NCBI GenBank assembly: GCA_028687495.1
Contig: JAQUAA010000031.1
Location: 1-7,262, forward strand
Length of the DNA: 7,262 nt
Reading direction: 5' to 3'
Source of the DNA: Minisyncoccota bacterium
GTDB lineage: Bacteria > Patescibacteriota > Minisyncoccia > Minisyncoccales > RBG-13-42-11
The translations under genes and the position numbers were made by a program. This document shows, piece after piece, positions 5,954 through 7,262 of this stretch; position 1 is the first letter of the stretch, and the number at the start of each line of letters is the position of its first letter. The notes below the pieces were generated by a model that saw nothing but the letters and a program-made list of their open reading frames with translations, did no database searches and was not told the DNA's origin.

Positions 5954-6823
5954 TTAAATTTTATTTGCTGAACCGAATAATTTAATCTTATCTTCAACGA
6001 CTTTTTGAACCGCTTCAACTGCCTGTGCTAGATATTTATAAGGAGTGGTTTCTTCCGGATTATCTTCAAGAGCTTTTTTCAGGGCCTTGGTATAAGCCAA
6101 TCTCAATTCGGTGTTGATATTGATTTTGACTATGCCCAGTTTTATGGCTTTTTTAACGTCTTCTTCCGGAGTTCCCGAGCCGCCGTGCAGAACCAAAAAT
6201 GCTTTATCCCCTATTTTTTTTCTTATTTCTTCCAATCTGCCGAGATTGATGTGTGGGTTTCTGCCGGAAACATCCATGCCGTGGAAAGTGCCGATGTTTA
6301 TCGCCAAACTGTCAACTTTAGTCTCCCTGACGAATTTTTCGGCTTCTTCCGGATCGGTCAAATCTTCTTCTTTAATCTCCGGTATCTTTTTGAGAACTTC
6401 CGAAGAACCTTTGATGAAACCGATTTCTCCCTCTACCATGACTTTTCTTTTGTGGCAGTACTGGACTACTTTTTGGGCAATTCTTACATTCTCTTCGAGG
6501 GAAAGTTTGGAACCGTCAAAATGAATCGCATCATATCCGGCATCTGCCGCCTCTTTAATATAATCGAAAGATTTGCCGTGGTCAAGGTTTAAAATCAAAG
6601 GGAGACCGGTCTCTTCCCTCCATGCTCCGACCAAAGCCACGGCTTGCCTTAGACCCAGAAATTTACTTTCGCCTTCTGACGTCCCGATGATAAGCGGGCT
6701 TTCCAGGTTCCGGCCGGCCCGAATTATCGCCTGGAGTGTCTCGAGATTTGAAATATTAAACTGACCGATGGCCCAATTCTCCGATCTCGCCCTTTTAAAT
6801 AGATTTAATGTTTTATTTTGCAT
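5954..6823 (-). CDS. fba: Class II fructose-bisphosphate aldolase (ketose-bisphosphate aldolase family)
   Basis: Zinc enzyme that splits fructose 1,6-bisphosphate into dihydroxyacetone phosphate and glyceraldehyde 3-phosphate, or runs the reverse. The 289 residues carry all family motifs: NLDHGKSF with Asp81 (catalytic) and His82 (zinc), FDGSKLSLEEN (102-112), MVEGEIGF with Glu131/Glu133, NIGTFHGM with His181 (zinc), LHGGSG with His213 (zinc), and KININTEL (233-240). It belongs to the shorter, GatY/KbaY-like branch, so tagatose 1,6-bisphosphate cannot be excluded as substrate. The start codon lies inside the end of the upstream PfkB-family kinase gene (19-nt overlap) and rplY follows after 3 nt. 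No ribosome-binding site is evident, so translation may depend on the upstream gene. Confidence 0.94.
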   Translation of the reverse strand: MQNKTLNLFKRARSENWAIGQFNISNLETLQAIIRAGRNLESPLIIGTSEGESKFLGLRQAVALVGAWREETGLPLILNLDHGKSFDYIKEAADAGYDAIHFDGSKLSLEENVRIAQKVVQYCHKRKVMVEGEIGFIKGSSEVLKKIPEIKEEDLTDPEEAEKFVRETKVDSLAINIGTFHGMDVSGRNPHINLGRLEEIRKKIGDKAFLVLHGGSGTPEEDVKKAIKLGIVKININTELRLAYTKALKKALEDNPEETTPYKYLAQAVEAVQKVVEDKIKLFGSANKI

Positions 6824-7262
6824 AAATTATTCTGGCCGCAAAGCTCTTTTACGACTTCGACTTTCGGCCAAGACTCGCCTTTTTTCAGTAAACCCTCTTT
6901 TGCTCCCAATTTCTGCAAGCAGGAAGCTGAATTGGCAATTCCCAATTTAACTCCCGACTCAATGCTTTTGGTTTTGATGAAACCGGAAATGAAGCCTGAA
7001 TTAAAGGAATCTCCCGCCCCGGTTGTATCCACCAATTTTATCTTCAATGCCCGGGCCCGGTACAAATATTTCCCGTCGGAAACCACGGCTCCTTCCCCTC
7101 CCTTAGTCATGATGCAAATGCCATGCACCAATTTATCCAGTTTCTGGAATATCGCTTTTTCTTTTTGATAGGGAATTTTGGTCAAAAGAGAAGCTTCTTC
7201 CTGATTTAAAATCAAAATATCGACCTTGGCTAAAATCCTTTCCAGAACTGATTTGGATAAGG
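6805..7262 (-). CDS. PfkB/ribokinase-family sugar kinase, C-terminal part (5' end outside the window)
   Basis: ATP-dependent carbohydrate kinase; the substrate cannot be told from this part. The 151 visible C-terminal residues (about half of a ~300-residue family member) include VDILILNQEEA (13-23), GICIMTKGGEGAVV (47-60) and the PfkB signature DTTGAGDSFNSGF (78-90), in which Asp84 is the catalytic base. The frame is open to the right edge, so a TTG at 7215 is not the start. The end overlaps the aldolase gene by 19 nt. That pairing suggests a sugar-phosphate role such as fructose 6-phosphate, fructose 1-phosphate or tagatose 6-phosphate kinase, but ribokinase or another nucleoside or sugar kinase is equally possible on sequence alone. 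Confidence 0.92.
   Translation of the reverse strand, partial: LSKSVLERILAKVDILILNQEEASLLTKIPYQKEKAIFQKLDKLVHGICIMTKGGEGAVVSDGKYLYRARALKIKLVDTTGAGDSFNSGFISGFIKTKSIESGVKLGIANSASCLQKLGAKEGLLKKGESWPKVEVVKELCGQNNLCKIKH

Overview
The window looks like a piece of a small-genome bacterium of the Patescibacteria (Candidate Phyla Radiation), most likely Parcubacteria or a neighbouring group. This rests on four things: the short, divergent 16S rRNA 5' half with a changed 515-533 region; a one-core EF-Ts of only 147 residues; tightly packed and overlapping genes with almost no Shine-Dalgarno sequences; and a coiled-coil/MltB-type murein hydrolase of a kind common in these cells. The phylum call is inference from memory of family features, with no database search. 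The code appears to be standard: no gene has an internal TGA, and rplY ends in TGA.

Layout. Positions 1-600 (minus) hold the 5' ~600 nt of a 16S rRNA gene that runs off the left edge. Positions 601-893 hold its leader (a boxA-like element and a hairpin), a strong rho-independent terminator, a 17-codon Lys/Cys-rich micro-ORF and a near-consensus promoter. Upstream of these lie tRNA-Thr(TGT), a 114-residue membrane-anchored protein of unknown function, tsf and rpsB, all on the minus strand and packed as one probable operon (rpsB-tsf-hyp-trnT).

At 2548-2630 two back-to-back extended -10 promoters fire outward. One serves rpsB (minus); the other serves rpmE-prfA (plus). Both -10 boxes sit so close to the ATG that the mRNAs should be leaderless or nearly so. 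prfA (release factor 1) runs to 3907, and its 3' end overlaps by 23 bp the end of the converging murein hydrolase gene.

From the right edge a second minus-strand operon comes in: a PfkB-type sugar kinase (partial), class II fructose-bisphosphate aldolase, ribosomal protein L25/CTC and the secreted coiled-coil transglycosylase. Its junctions are overlaps of 19 nt and 4 nt and a gap of 3 nt. The operon thus joins sugar-phosphate metabolism, the ribosome and cell-wall remodelling.

Most genes serve translation (16S, tRNA-Thr, S2, EF-Ts, L31, RF1, L25). The observations most worth following are the 17-residue CxCxC micro-ORF between its own promoter and terminator upstream of 16S, the partly compensated change in the 530-loop pseudoknot, the leaderless divergent promoters, and the kinase-aldolase pair as a possible answer to the missing phosphofructokinase of many Patescibacteria.
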